The notes under the pieces: model-generated
Seen by the model: the letters and a program-made list of their open reading frames with translations, nothing else
What the model was told of the DNA's origin: nothing
Databases searched by the model: none
Assembly (NCBI RefSeq): GCF_021390395.1
Contig: NZ_JAJUWT010000011.1
Coordinates: 186,001-250,000 of the forward strand
DNA length: 64,000 bases
Source of the DNA: Saccharothrix sp. S26
Lineage (GTDB): Bacteria; Actinomycetota; Actinomycetes; Mycobacteriales; Pseudonocardiaceae
Direction: 5' to 3'
Shown: one piece after another, positions 15,363 through 22,530 of the stretch
Numbering within the stretch: position 1 is the first letter of the stretch
How the letters are laid out: each line of letters opens with the position of its first letter
Translations under genes and position numbers: made by a program

Positions 15363-16742
15363 TCACGAGGGCGCGAGGCTGGGCGTGGGGCGCAGCGTCA
15401 CCGTCGTCGGCGTCACCGACGACTTCGGCGACGGGTTCGTCGTGGGCGTGCCGGCCGACTGGGGCGGCTCGCTGGTGGTGACCGCGGTCGTGGTGGCCTG
15501 CCGCACGGTGCCGGTGTCCGGGGTCGTGGTCAGGTCCAGGGCGCGCGGCTCGGCGGGCGCGGTCGTGCCGGTCCGCTCCACGCGCGGCGGGACGGTGGCG
15601 GACGCCGTCGTCGTGGGCGACGGCGACGGTGGCGGCGCCGCCTTCGTGCGCACGACCTGCTGCACCTCGGCGGGCGGCTGCGGCGACGGCTCGCTGGTCG
15701 CCGTGCCGGTCACGGTCGTGGTGGCCTCGGTCGAGCACAGCGCCAGCACCTGCTCGCCGGGCGCTCCGTCCGGGCCGGACTGCACCAGCGCCGGTCCTGG
15801 CGCGCCGGTGAACGTGCCGGCCACCACGCCGAACAGGCCGACGGCCGCGGCCGAGGCGGTGGCCGCCAACGCCAGCTTCACCCGCCCGGTGAGCCACGCC
15901 GCCTTGCCCAGCACGGTGGGACCGAGCACGGTCGGGGCCAGCGCGGTCGGCAGCGCGGCGGGGCCGAGCACCGCCGGGCCCAGCAGCGCCGTCGCGGCCA
16001 CCGGCACCGCGATGCTCGCCGCGTGCGCCCGCAGCGTCGAGCACACCTCGACCAGCTCGGCGTGCAGCGCGTTGCACGACGAGCAGGTCCGCAGGTGCTT
16101 GCGGATGCGCTTCTGCTCGGAGCCCTGCGCGCCGCCCGCGGTGTAGGCGCCCAGCTTGGCGACCACCGAGCTGCACGCGCGCGGCCCGGTGTCCGCGGCC
16201 AGGTGCGCTTGCAGGTAGGCCGCCCGCAGCCCTTCGCGGGCGCGGCGGGCCAGCGCCGCCATCGCGTTCGGGCTCAGGCCGAAGCTCGGCGCGACCGCGG
16301 CCGGCCGCTCGCCCTCCACCTCGACCTGCCACAGCACCGTGCGCCACCGCTCGGGCAGGCTGGTGAACGCGCGGGAGATCAGCGCGTGCTCGGGCCGGTT
16401 CGCGGTGACGTCCGGGAACGGCTCGACCCGCAGGCTCAGCTCCTCGTCGGCCACCGGCACGTCCCGCCGGCGCCCGCTCCACTCCCACGCCACCCGGCGC
16501 GCGACGGTCAGCAGGTAGGTGCGGACGTGGTCGGTGGGGCCGTTGCCCCGGCGGATCGCCTGGAGCACGCGGAAGAACGCCTCCGCGGTCAGGTCGTCGG
16601 CCTCGGCGTGCTCGCGCACGTGCCGGAGGGCGAAGCGGCGGACGGCGTCGGCGTGACGGGTGAACAGCTCGCCGAACGCGCCGTCGTCACCCGCCCTGAC
16701 CCTGGCGAGCAGTTCCCGGTCGACCTCGGCATCACCGGCCAT
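15363..16742 (-). CDS. ECF sigma factor fused to zinc-finger and membrane-anchored tail
   Basis: A 459-residue single protein. Residues about 8-85 form sigma region 2 (ADDLTAEAFFRVLQAI) and 120-180 region 4 (LPERWRTVLW ... LSPNAMAALARRAREGL). A zinc-finger-like anti-sigma motif follows (HLRTCSSCNAL, about 216-226), then a transmembrane helix near 288-308 and an outward-facing Thr/Pro-rich tail of about 130 residues. This is the layout of ECF groups with a built-in anti-sigma domain such as ECF53, in which signal-dependent release of the sigma part is presumed. ATG 16742 is preferred; a GTG 12 codons upstream is possible. Confidence 0.88.
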   Translation of the reverse strand: MAGDAEVDRELLARVRAGDDGAFGELFTRHADAVRRFALRHVREHAEADDLTAEAFFRVLQAIRRGNGPTDHVRTYLLTVARRVAWEWSGRRRDVPVADEELSLRVEPFPDVTANRPEHALISRAFTSLPERWRTVLWQVEVEGERPAAVAPSFGLSPNAMAALARRAREGLRAAYLQAHLAADTGPRACSSVVAKLGAYTAGGAQGSEQKRIRKHLRTCSSCNALHAELVEVCSTLRAHAASIAVPVAATALLGPAVLGPAALPTALAPTVLGPTVLGKAAWLTGRVKLALAATASAAAVGLFGVVAGTFTGAPGPALVQSGPDGAPGEQVLALCSTEATTTVTGTATSEPSPQPPAEVQQVVRTKAAPPPSPSPTTTASATVPPRVERTGTTAPAEPRALDLTTTPDTGTVRQATTTAVTTSEPPQSAGTPTTNPSPKSSVTPTTVTLRPTPSLAPS

Positions 16743-16991
16743 CCCGCCCCGGCACCTCCCGCCCTGCCCGTGGTCCACTGGTCAAGATGCCACAGTCGGC
16801 TGGTTCCGGCCCGAAGCGATAGCGAGCCGATACCGAACACCCGACGGACGTCGTCGGCCGTTCGGCCTAATCAGAGCACCTGCGTACCGCAATGACAACG
16901 CTCGCGGTGGGTGACGGGCCGGTCACGGGTGGGCGTCAGGTGGTGGCCGATCGCGCTGCGGGGGCGCCGGTCGCGAGTACTCTCCTGCCGC

Positions 16992-17390
16992 GTGGTCGAT
17001 TGGCGCACAAGGGCTTGTGCCCTACTCCCGGAGCTGAGCGCCGTTGTCGAGCGCGAGTCGTGGTCCTGCCACGTGTTCCTGTCCGAGTTGTGGCAACTGG
17101 CGCTGGAGGCGCACCGCGACGGCGACCGCGAGGTGCTCGGCCGCGTGTACGGCTTCGCGCACTGGTGCTTCCGGCAGCCGGAGCGGTTCCTGTCCGACGC
17201 CTCGGTGGTCAGCTTCTACGAGCACGTGTTCGACGAGTGGGAGCTGCGCGACGAGGTGGCGCCGTGGCTGCCCGCGGAGGTCGTGGACCGGGTCAGGCCG
17301 CTGTGGGAGTGGCGCTGGTCGAAGGAGCGGTTGACCGAGGTCGACCGGCTGTTGGCGCGTTCGGGACCCCCCGGTCGAAACGCGGTTTGA
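16992..17390 (+). CDS. conserved hypothetical protein (DUF7674-like)
   Basis: A 132-residue soluble, acidic, Trp-rich helical protein with the segment VYGFAHWCFRQPERFL followed by SVVSFYEHVFDEWELRD; this pattern resembles the DUF7674 family of small actinobacterial proteins. GTG 16992 lies just before VDWRTRACALLPEL, where coding character begins; residues upstream in the frame look non-coding. It ends 26 bp before tRNA-Gly. The function is unknown. Confidence 0.65.
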   Translation: MVDWRTRACALLPELSAVVERESWSCHVFLSELWQLALEAHRDGDREVLGRVYGFAHWCFRQPERFLSDASVVSFYEHVFDEWELRDEVAPWLPAEVVDRVRPLWEWRWSKERLTEVDRLLARSGPPGRNAV

Positions 17391-17398
17391 GGATGGTC

Positions 17399-17404
17399 TA
17401 TAGT
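17399..17404 (+). promoter_or_regulatory. -10 box for tRNA-Gly
   Basis: TATAGT lies 12 bases before the first base of tRNA-Gly, a close match to the -10 consensus. A poor -35 candidate (TCGAAA, 17375-17380) is 18 bases upstream. The box sits just beyond the stop of the preceding protein gene. Confidence 0.6.
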
Positions 17405-17416
17405 TGTTCCCATCAG

Positions 17417-17489
17417 GCGGATGTAGCGCAGTTGGTAGCGCATCACCTTGCCAAGGTGAGGGTCGCGAGTTCGAGTCTCGTCATCCGCT
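17417..17489 (+). tRNA. tRNA-Gly (anticodon GCC)
   Basis: A 73-base cloverleaf. The acceptor stem pairs GCGGATG with CATCCGC, the D-arm is GCGCAGTTGGTAGCGC, the anticodon stem TCACC/GGTGA carries the loop TTGCCAA with anticodon GCC at 17450-17452, and the T-arm is GCGAGTTCGAGTCTCGT. No CCA is encoded. It reads GGC/GGT glycine codons, the most used glycine codons in this genome type. Confidence 0.97.
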
Positions 17490-17496
17490 CTCCGAG

Positions 17497-17526
17497 AGGC
17501 CCCCGGCACACCACCGGGGGCCTTTC
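17497..17526 (+). terminator. terminator after tRNA-Gly
   Basis: AGGCCCCCGG and CCGGGGGCCT form a perfect 10-bp stem around a 7-base loop, followed by TTTC, eight bases after the tRNA 3' end. Confidence 0.85.
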
Positions 17527-17607
17527 GCATGTCCGGTGACGGCACGCCCCGACGATCACCATTAGGTTGGCGTCGAAGGATCCCTCGTCGAAGACGGAGT
17601 TGCAGAC

Positions 17608-18036
17608 ATGGCCACCACCCGCAAGGCGACCACGCACTGGGAAGGCAACCTGCTGGAGGGCAAGGGCAGCGTCGCCCTCGAGTCGTCGGGCGTCGGCACG
17701 TTCGACGTCAGCTGGCCGTCCCGCGCCGAGGCCGCGAACGGCAAGACCAGCCCGGAGGAGCTGATCGCGGCGGCCCACTCGTCCTGCTACTCGATGGCGC
17801 TGTCGCACGGCCTGGCCCAGGCGGGCACCCCGCCACAGCAGGTCGACACCTCGGCCGAGGTGACGTTCCAGCCCGGGACCGGCATCACCGGCATCCACCT
17901 GACCGTCACCGCCGTCGTGCCGGGCCTGGACGCCGAGGGCTTCGCGGCCGCCGCCGAGAACGCCAAGCAGAACTGCCCGGTCAGCAAGGCGCTCGCCGGC
18001 ACCGAGATCACGCTGACCGCGAACCTCCAGCAGTGA
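17608..18036 (+). CDS. OsmC family peroxiredoxin-like protein
   Basis: A 142-residue OsmC/Ohr-fold protein that reduces organic hydroperoxides in the cytosol using a reactive cysteine pair, here Cys60 in HSSCYSMAL and Cys123 in QNCPVSKAL. The spacing and the SPEELIAAAHSSC motif match OsmC proper rather than Ohr. The ATG is the only sensible start. No adjacent OhrR-type regulator is present. A strong hairpin terminator follows. Confidence 0.95.
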   Translation: MATTRKATTHWEGNLLEGKGSVALESSGVGTFDVSWPSRAEAANGKTSPEELIAAAHSSCYSMALSHGLAQAGTPPQQVDTSAEVTFQPGTGITGIHLTVTAVVPGLDAEGFAAAAENAKQNCPVSKALAGTEITLTANLQQ

Positions 18037-18056
18037 CCCGGACCACCGGTTGACCT

Positions 18057-18097
18057 CTGGTACCGGCCCGATACCCGAAGTGTCGGGCCGGTACCAG
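18057..18097 (+). terminator. strong hairpin after the OsmC gene
   Basis: CTGGTACCGGCCCGA and TCGGGCCGGTACCAG make a perfect 15-bp stem with an 11-base loop, starting 20 bases after the OsmC stop. There is no U-run, which is usual for actinomycete terminators. It lies 50 bp before the next gene and probably insulates it. Confidence 0.75.
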
Positions 18098-18146
18098 TTG
18101 ATCCGAAAGATTTGACCCGTACGAGTGAGGCCGGTAGTCGTTGTGG

Positions 18147-18563
18147 ATGCTCACGGCGTTGGGTGGTCCCGGCCGGCTCGGCATCGGCGCGTTGATCGGC
18201 GCGGCGGTGGCCGCCCTGCTGGCGGCGCAGGGGAGCGCGATGCGGCCGCCGCGCGGCCTGGAGCCGACCGACGCCGGTGAGATCGTGGTCGTCCGGGGCA
18301 GCGAGCAGCCCAGCCGCACGGTCACCGCGCCCGGCACGACGGCGGTCGGCACCACGTCGTCCGGCACGACCACCACCACGGCGACGTCGACCAGCACGAC
18401 CACGACCGTGAGCGTCACCACAACCACGGGTGCCACCACCACGACCACGAGCGTGACGACCACCACCACCGTGCGGCCGACCACCACGACCACACGGCGT
18501 CCCACCAGCACGACGACGACCACGACGACGACCCGCAGACCGTGCGGGATCATCTTCTGCTGA
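18147..18563 (+). CDS. membrane-anchored threonine-rich low-complexity protein
   Basis: A 138-residue protein with one N-terminal hydrophobic segment (about 10-28, LGIGALIGAAVAALLAAQ), a short ordered region, then about 75 residues made largely of threonine (for example GTTTTTATSTSTTTTVS) ending in RRPCGIIFC. ACC and ACG codons dominate, as expected for real coding in a GC-rich genome. The Thr tract is presumably outside the membrane and would be a good O-mannosylation substrate (inference). The ATG at 18147 replaces an in-frame TTG two codons earlier. No family is recognised. Confidence 0.6.
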   Translation: MLTALGGPGRLGIGALIGAAVAALLAAQGSAMRPPRGLEPTDAGEIVVVRGSEQPSRTVTAPGTTAVGTTSSGTTTTTATSTSTTTTVSVTTTTGATTTTTSVTTTTTVRPTTTTTRRPTSTTTTTTTTRRPCGIIFC

Positions 18564-18608
18564 TCGCCCGGCACCGGATCACCGAACGTGTTTTGGCAAG
18601 ATCGAGGG

Positions 18609-19403
18609 GTGACGTCCAGCCAGGTGCCCACCCAGCCCCAGCGAACCAACGACACGCCCACGGTCCGCGTGCAGCCCGTCGCCGCCGCACCGGAACCGGC
18701 TTGGCCGACCACCGAGCCGATGACCGCGACCAACCTGACCCCCGTCGCCGCCGCCCCCGCGGCCGCGGCCACCACCAAGTTCGCACCGGTCTCCGGCACC
18801 GCGAACGGCTCGCTGAACGGCAGGCTGAACGGCACCGCCGCAGCGGCCACCACGGCGACGAACGGCTCCGCGCCGACCTTCCACGCCTTCGCCACCGCCG
18901 CCTCGGACGTCTTCGCGCCGACCCCGACCGCCACGAACGGATCGGTCTTCGCCCCCACCGGCTCCGACCTGTTCGCGCCCACCCCGGCACCGACGAACGG
19001 CTCCGCCTTCGCCCCGGCCCCGGCGAACGGTTCTGCTCTCGCCCCCGCCGACACCACCGCGGCCACCTTCCCGCCGACCCCGGCGAACGGCTCCCCTTTC
19101 GCGACCACTCCCGGCAGGTCCGACGTGTTCGCGCCCGCCGCGCCTCCGGCCGCAACCGCCCCGCCGATCGCCGACGCACCCGCGCCCGCACCGGCGACCG
19201 CGCCTGCTGCACCGGCGACCGCACCCGCGACCGCGCCTGCACTGGCACCCGAGCCCGCGACCGATGCCGAGGCCGCCTCCCCGGCACCTGCCCAGGCCCC
19301 GGCCTCAGCCGCGAAGCCGACGCCACCGCCCGCGCCGCGCAGCCGGTTGCGCCGGATCGCGCGCCGCATCGTCGGCCCCACCCTGCTCACCAAGAAGGGC
19401 TGA
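18609..19403 (+). CDS. Ala/Pro/Thr-rich disordered protein with NGS-FAP repeats
   Basis: A 264-residue protein predicted to be disordered from end to end. It holds imperfect repeats built on NGS plus FAP (TNGSVFAP, TNGSAFAP, ANGSALAP, ANGSPFAT; six NGS in all), then a long Ala/Pro stretch and a basic tail with residues RSRLRRIARRIVGPTLL. There is no signal peptide or transmembrane helix. GTG 18609 is preceded by GAGGGG-like purines. The opposite strand also has a long open frame, but codon usage favours this strand. It may be a nucleic-acid- or envelope-associated scaffold; the role is unknown. Confidence 0.6.
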   Translation: MTSSQVPTQPQRTNDTPTVRVQPVAAAPEPAWPTTEPMTATNLTPVAAAPAAAATTKFAPVSGTANGSLNGRLNGTAAAATTATNGSAPTFHAFATAASDVFAPTPTATNGSVFAPTGSDLFAPTPAPTNGSAFAPAPANGSALAPADTTAATFPPTPANGSPFATTPGRSDVFAPAAPPAATAPPIADAPAPAPATAPAAPATAPATAPALAPEPATDAEAASPAPAQAPASAAKPTPPPAPRSRLRRIARRIVGPTLLTKKG

Positions 19404-19433
19404 CCGCGCCGGGCCGACCGCGCCACCGCGGCC

Positions 19434-19483
19434 GGGTACCGCGCCCTTCGGCCTGCCGAACCCGTGACCCGGGCGCAGTACCC
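19434..19483. terminator. bidirectional terminator between convergent genes
   Basis: GGGTACCGCGCCC and GGGCGCAGTACCC pair over 13 positions with one mismatch. The loop contains an inner stem TTCGG-CCTG-CCGAA. It lies between the stop of the NGS-repeat gene and the stop of the ABC transporter gene and can serve both. Confidence 0.65.
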
Positions 19484-19486
19484 CGG

Positions 19487-21238
19487 CTATGCGGTCTGCG
19501 CCCGCGCGTACAGGCCGCCGGACCGCAGCAGGTCGTCGTGGGAGCCGACCTCCGCGATCCGCCCCTCCTCCATCACCACGATCCGGTCGGCGTTGCGGAT
19601 CGTGGACAGCCGGTGCGCCACCACGAACACCGTGCGACCCCGCACCAGGCGGGCCAGCGCCTGCTGAACCAGCGCCTCCGACCGGGTGTCCAGCGCGGAG
19701 GTCGCCTCGTCCAGGACCAGCACGCGCGGGTCGCGGATCAGCGCCCGCGCGATCGCCAGCCGCTGCTTCTGCCCGCCCGACAGCCGCGCGCCGCGCTCGC
19801 CGACCACGGTGTCCAGCCCGGTCGGCAGCCGGTCGATGAACTCCAGCGCGTTGGCGTCGGCCAGCGCCTGCCGCACCACGTCCTCGGGCACGTCGTCCAT
19901 CCCGTAGGCGACGTTGTCCCGGATCGTGCCCTCGAACAGGATCGACTCCTGCGGCACGACCGACACGAACCGCCGGTAGCTGCGCAGGTCCAGCTCCTCC
20001 ATGTCGACGCCGTCGAGCAGGATGCGGCCCTCGGTCGGCCGCAGGAACCCGATGACGAGGTTCACCACCGTCGACTTGCCCGCGCCGGACGCGCCGACCA
20101 GCGCGATCGTCTCCCCCGGCCGCACGTCGAGGTCGAAGCCGTCGACCGACTTGCGCCCCGACTCGGGGTAGGTGAACCCGACGCCCTCGAACCGCACGCC
20201 GCCGTGCACGACGTCGACCTGCGCCTTGCCCGCGTTGTGCTCCAGGTCCGGCGCTTGCAGCACCTCGCCGAGCGACCGCACGGACTCCAAGCCCTTGCTG
20301 ATCAACGGGGTCAGGCTCATCAGCGTGGTCACCGCGCCGGTCAGGGAGGCGAAGTAGGCGCTGAGCATGACCACGTCACCGGGCGTGACGGAGAGCCAGC
20401 CGTGGTAGGCGGCCAGCGCGGAGCCCGCGAGGCAGCCGACGCCCAGGGCGTTGAGCAGGATCCAGCCGAGCGCGCCGAAGCGGACGTTGAGGCCGTCCAG
20501 CTTCATCCCGGCGGCGAAGACCTGGCGCAGCGTGCCGTCCATGCGGTTGAGGGCGGTGCGCTCCAGGCCGTGCGCGCGGGTGATCGGGATCAGCGTGGTC
20601 ATCTCGCCGACGCGGGACGACAGTTGCTCGACCTCCTGCCGGAACGACTCGTTGTACGCGCGCAGCCGGCCGCGCAACCACATCACCAGCACCGCCGCCG
20701 CGGGCACCACGAGCAGGAACACGGGCAGGAACGCGGGCGTGCTCAACCCGATCACGACCAGCGCGCCGCTCAACGTCGCCAGGGCCGAGAGCCCCTGGTC
20801 ACCGACCTGCTGGGTGGAGGTCTCGATGCTCTCGACGTCCCGGATGACCTTGGTCTGCAACACACCCGCGCTGACCCGCGCGTGGTAGCCGATGGACAAC
20901 TGCTGCATCCGCCCGCTCAACGCCGACCGCGTCCGCATCCCCATCCGCCGCGCGCTGCCGTACCACCAGCGCGTGTACAGCACCGCGAACGGGTAGTTCA
21001 GCACCAGCATGACCAGCAACAACGCCGCGCCGAGCCAGATGCCGGCGACGGGCTCGCGCCGCACGACGACGTCGATCACGTGCGCGGTGATGACCGGCGT
21101 CAGCCACGTCGGGCTGTGCTTGACGAAGAACGCCCCCGCCCCGAGCGCGAGCTTCCCGCGGTCGGGTCGGAAGAGGTAGAGGAGGGTGCGGACGGGGTGC
21201 TCGCCGCGATAGCGGTGGTCGAGCGGACCGTGGGGCAT
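19487..21238 (-). CDS. ABC exporter, fused membrane and ATPase domains
   Basis: A 583-residue type-I ABC exporter half-transporter. An ABC membrane domain of six helices covers about 15-320. The ATPase domain has Walker A GASGAGKST (about 380), signature LSGGQKQR (about 484), Walker B VLVLDEATSALD and the H-loop VAHRLST. It should work as a homodimer since no partner gene is adjacent. ATG 21238 has an AGGAG box nearby. The substrate cannot be predicted; it is divergent from the surface-glycan cluster, so export of a lipid-linked or cell-wall intermediate is one possibility. Confidence 0.93.
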   Translation of the reverse strand: MPHGPLDHRYRGEHPVRTLLYLFRPDRGKLALGAGAFFVKHSPTWLTPVITAHVIDVVVRREPVAGIWLGAALLLVMLVLNYPFAVLYTRWWYGSARRMGMRTRSALSGRMQQLSIGYHARVSAGVLQTKVIRDVESIETSTQQVGDQGLSALATLSGALVVIGLSTPAFLPVFLLVVPAAAVLVMWLRGRLRAYNESFRQEVEQLSSRVGEMTTLIPITRAHGLERTALNRMDGTLRQVFAAGMKLDGLNVRFGALGWILLNALGVGCLAGSALAAYHGWLSVTPGDVVMLSAYFASLTGAVTTLMSLTPLISKGLESVRSLGEVLQAPDLEHNAGKAQVDVVHGGVRFEGVGFTYPESGRKSVDGFDLDVRPGETIALVGASGAGKSTVVNLVIGFLRPTEGRILLDGVDMEELDLRSYRRFVSVVPQESILFEGTIRDNVAYGMDDVPEDVVRQALADANALEFIDRLPTGLDTVVGERGARLSGGQKQRLAIARALIRDPRVLVLDEATSALDTRSEALVQQALARLVRGRTVFVVAHRLSTIRNADRIVVMEEGRIAEVGSHDDLLRSGGLYARAQTA

Positions 21239-21420
21239 GGTGCGTGCTCCTGCCGGCGGCGGTTCACGGGACACCCGCACCACACCGTGCGGGAGAGCGC
21301 TCTCAGATCCTAGGTGCCCGGACTGCCGGCAACGACCGCATCACAAGTGACGGATGCCCACACCGCCCCGATGGGCATAGGCAACAATGGCGCTCGCGCG
21401 GCAACCCCTGGAGGAACGGA

Positions 21421-22530
21421 ATGTCCTGGCAAGAGGACCTGGCAGAGCTGGACCGCAACCTGGCGGAAGGTCGCATCAGTGCTGACGACTACCGCCGACG
21501 TCGCGACGAGCTCCTCTCGGCTGCGTCAGGCCCCGGCACACCGGCCCAGCCGAACAGCGGGCCGTTCGCGGCCCCGTTCCGCTGGGATGCCGCGCCGGCG
21601 GCGAACCCCGCACCTCCGAGCGCGGACGCGACCCAGGTAGTCAACACCGGCAAGCCACCGGTCAACCCGGACGCCGATCGCACGCAGTACGTGCGCCCGG
21701 TCACCCCGCCGCCGCACACCCCGCCGCCGCACACCCCACCGCCGGGGAACCAGCTGCCGCCCCAGGTCCCGGGCTGGCAGTCCGGCCCGCCCACGACCAC
21801 GCCCCCGTGGGGCGGCGGCGACGGGTTCGGTCCGGTCATGGACCCCAACCCCGGCTGGCTGGCCCAGGGGCCGGAGGTGTTCGAGGAGAAGTCGGGTGGC
21901 GGCAAGCGGGTGCTGGCGATCGTGGGCGCGGTCGTCGTGCTCGCGCTGATCGGCGGCGGCATCTGGTTCTTCACCAAGGACGGCTCGGACCCGAACCAGC
22001 AGGGCGGTGGGACCGTCGCGGCGCCGACCTCGGAGACCACGACCACCACGACCAAGCCGAAGGACTCCCTGTCGATCATCGAGATGCCCGGCACGGTCGA
22101 GGACCACAGCAACATCACCACCTTCGCCGACGCGATGAAGAGCAACTTCCTCACCGCCGAGGAGATCGCGCACTACACGACGGCCGGTGCCGGCAAGGCG
22201 CGCCTCGCCGCGTCCCGGACGTCGGAAGGCGTCCACGTGCTGATCTTCACCGCCGAGGCGACGTCGCCCGCCGCGGCGGACACCGGGCGTGACAGCCTGC
22301 ACCAGCAGCAGCTCACCTACGGCATGCAGGAGTACCCGAAGTCGCCGAAGGGCGTGCAGTCGGGCCAGGTCGAGAAGAACGGCCAGACGCCCGCCACGAT
22401 CCGCGGCCACTACTCGGCCAAGTCGACCATCATCCGCATCCAGGTCAACGGTGACGACCTGGTGAAGGTCGCGTCGGTCTACGACGACGTGCTGGCCGAG
22501 CAGCTCGAGGTGCTCGCACCCAATGAGTGA
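21421..22530 (+). CDS. SHOCT-like single-pass membrane protein
   Basis: A 369-residue protein. The N-terminus (LAELDRNLAEGRISADDY, residues 6-23) is a short SHOCT-like helical element; a Pro-rich linker with PPHTPPPHTPPP repeats follows, then one transmembrane helix at about 163-182 and an outside domain of about 170 residues of unknown fold. ATG 21421 is set by the ribosome-binding site GGAGG. The stop overlaps the next glycosyltransferase gene by 8 bp, so it is the first gene of the glycan cluster and probably coupled to it. Confidence 0.85.
   Translation: MSWQEDLAELDRNLAEGRISADDYRRRRDELLSAASGPGTPAQPNSGPFAAPFRWDAAPAANPAPPSADATQVVNTGKPPVNPDADRTQYVRPVTPPPHTPPPHTPPPGNQLPPQVPGWQSGPPTTTPPWGGGDGFGPVMDPNPGWLAQGPEVFEEKSGGGKRVLAIVGAVVVLALIGGGIWFFTKDGSDPNQQGGGTVAAPTSETTTTTTKPKDSLSIIEMPGTVEDHSNITTFADAMKSNFLTAEEIAHYTTAGAGKARLAASRTSEGVHVLIFTAEATSPAAADTGRDSLHQQQLTYGMQEYPKSPKGVQSGQVEKNGQTPATIRGHYSAKSTIIRIQVNGDDLVKVASVYDDVLAEQLEVLAPNE

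Noticed and set aside
18008-19426. Minus-strand 472-codon Ala/Val/Gly-rich frame
   Set aside because: It spans two plus-strand genes and the terminator between neighbours; its poly-Val stretch is the complement of poly-Thr codons.
18542-21313. Plus-strand 923-codon open frame
   Set aside because: Antisense to the ABC exporter and out of frame with the NGS-repeat gene; no domains.
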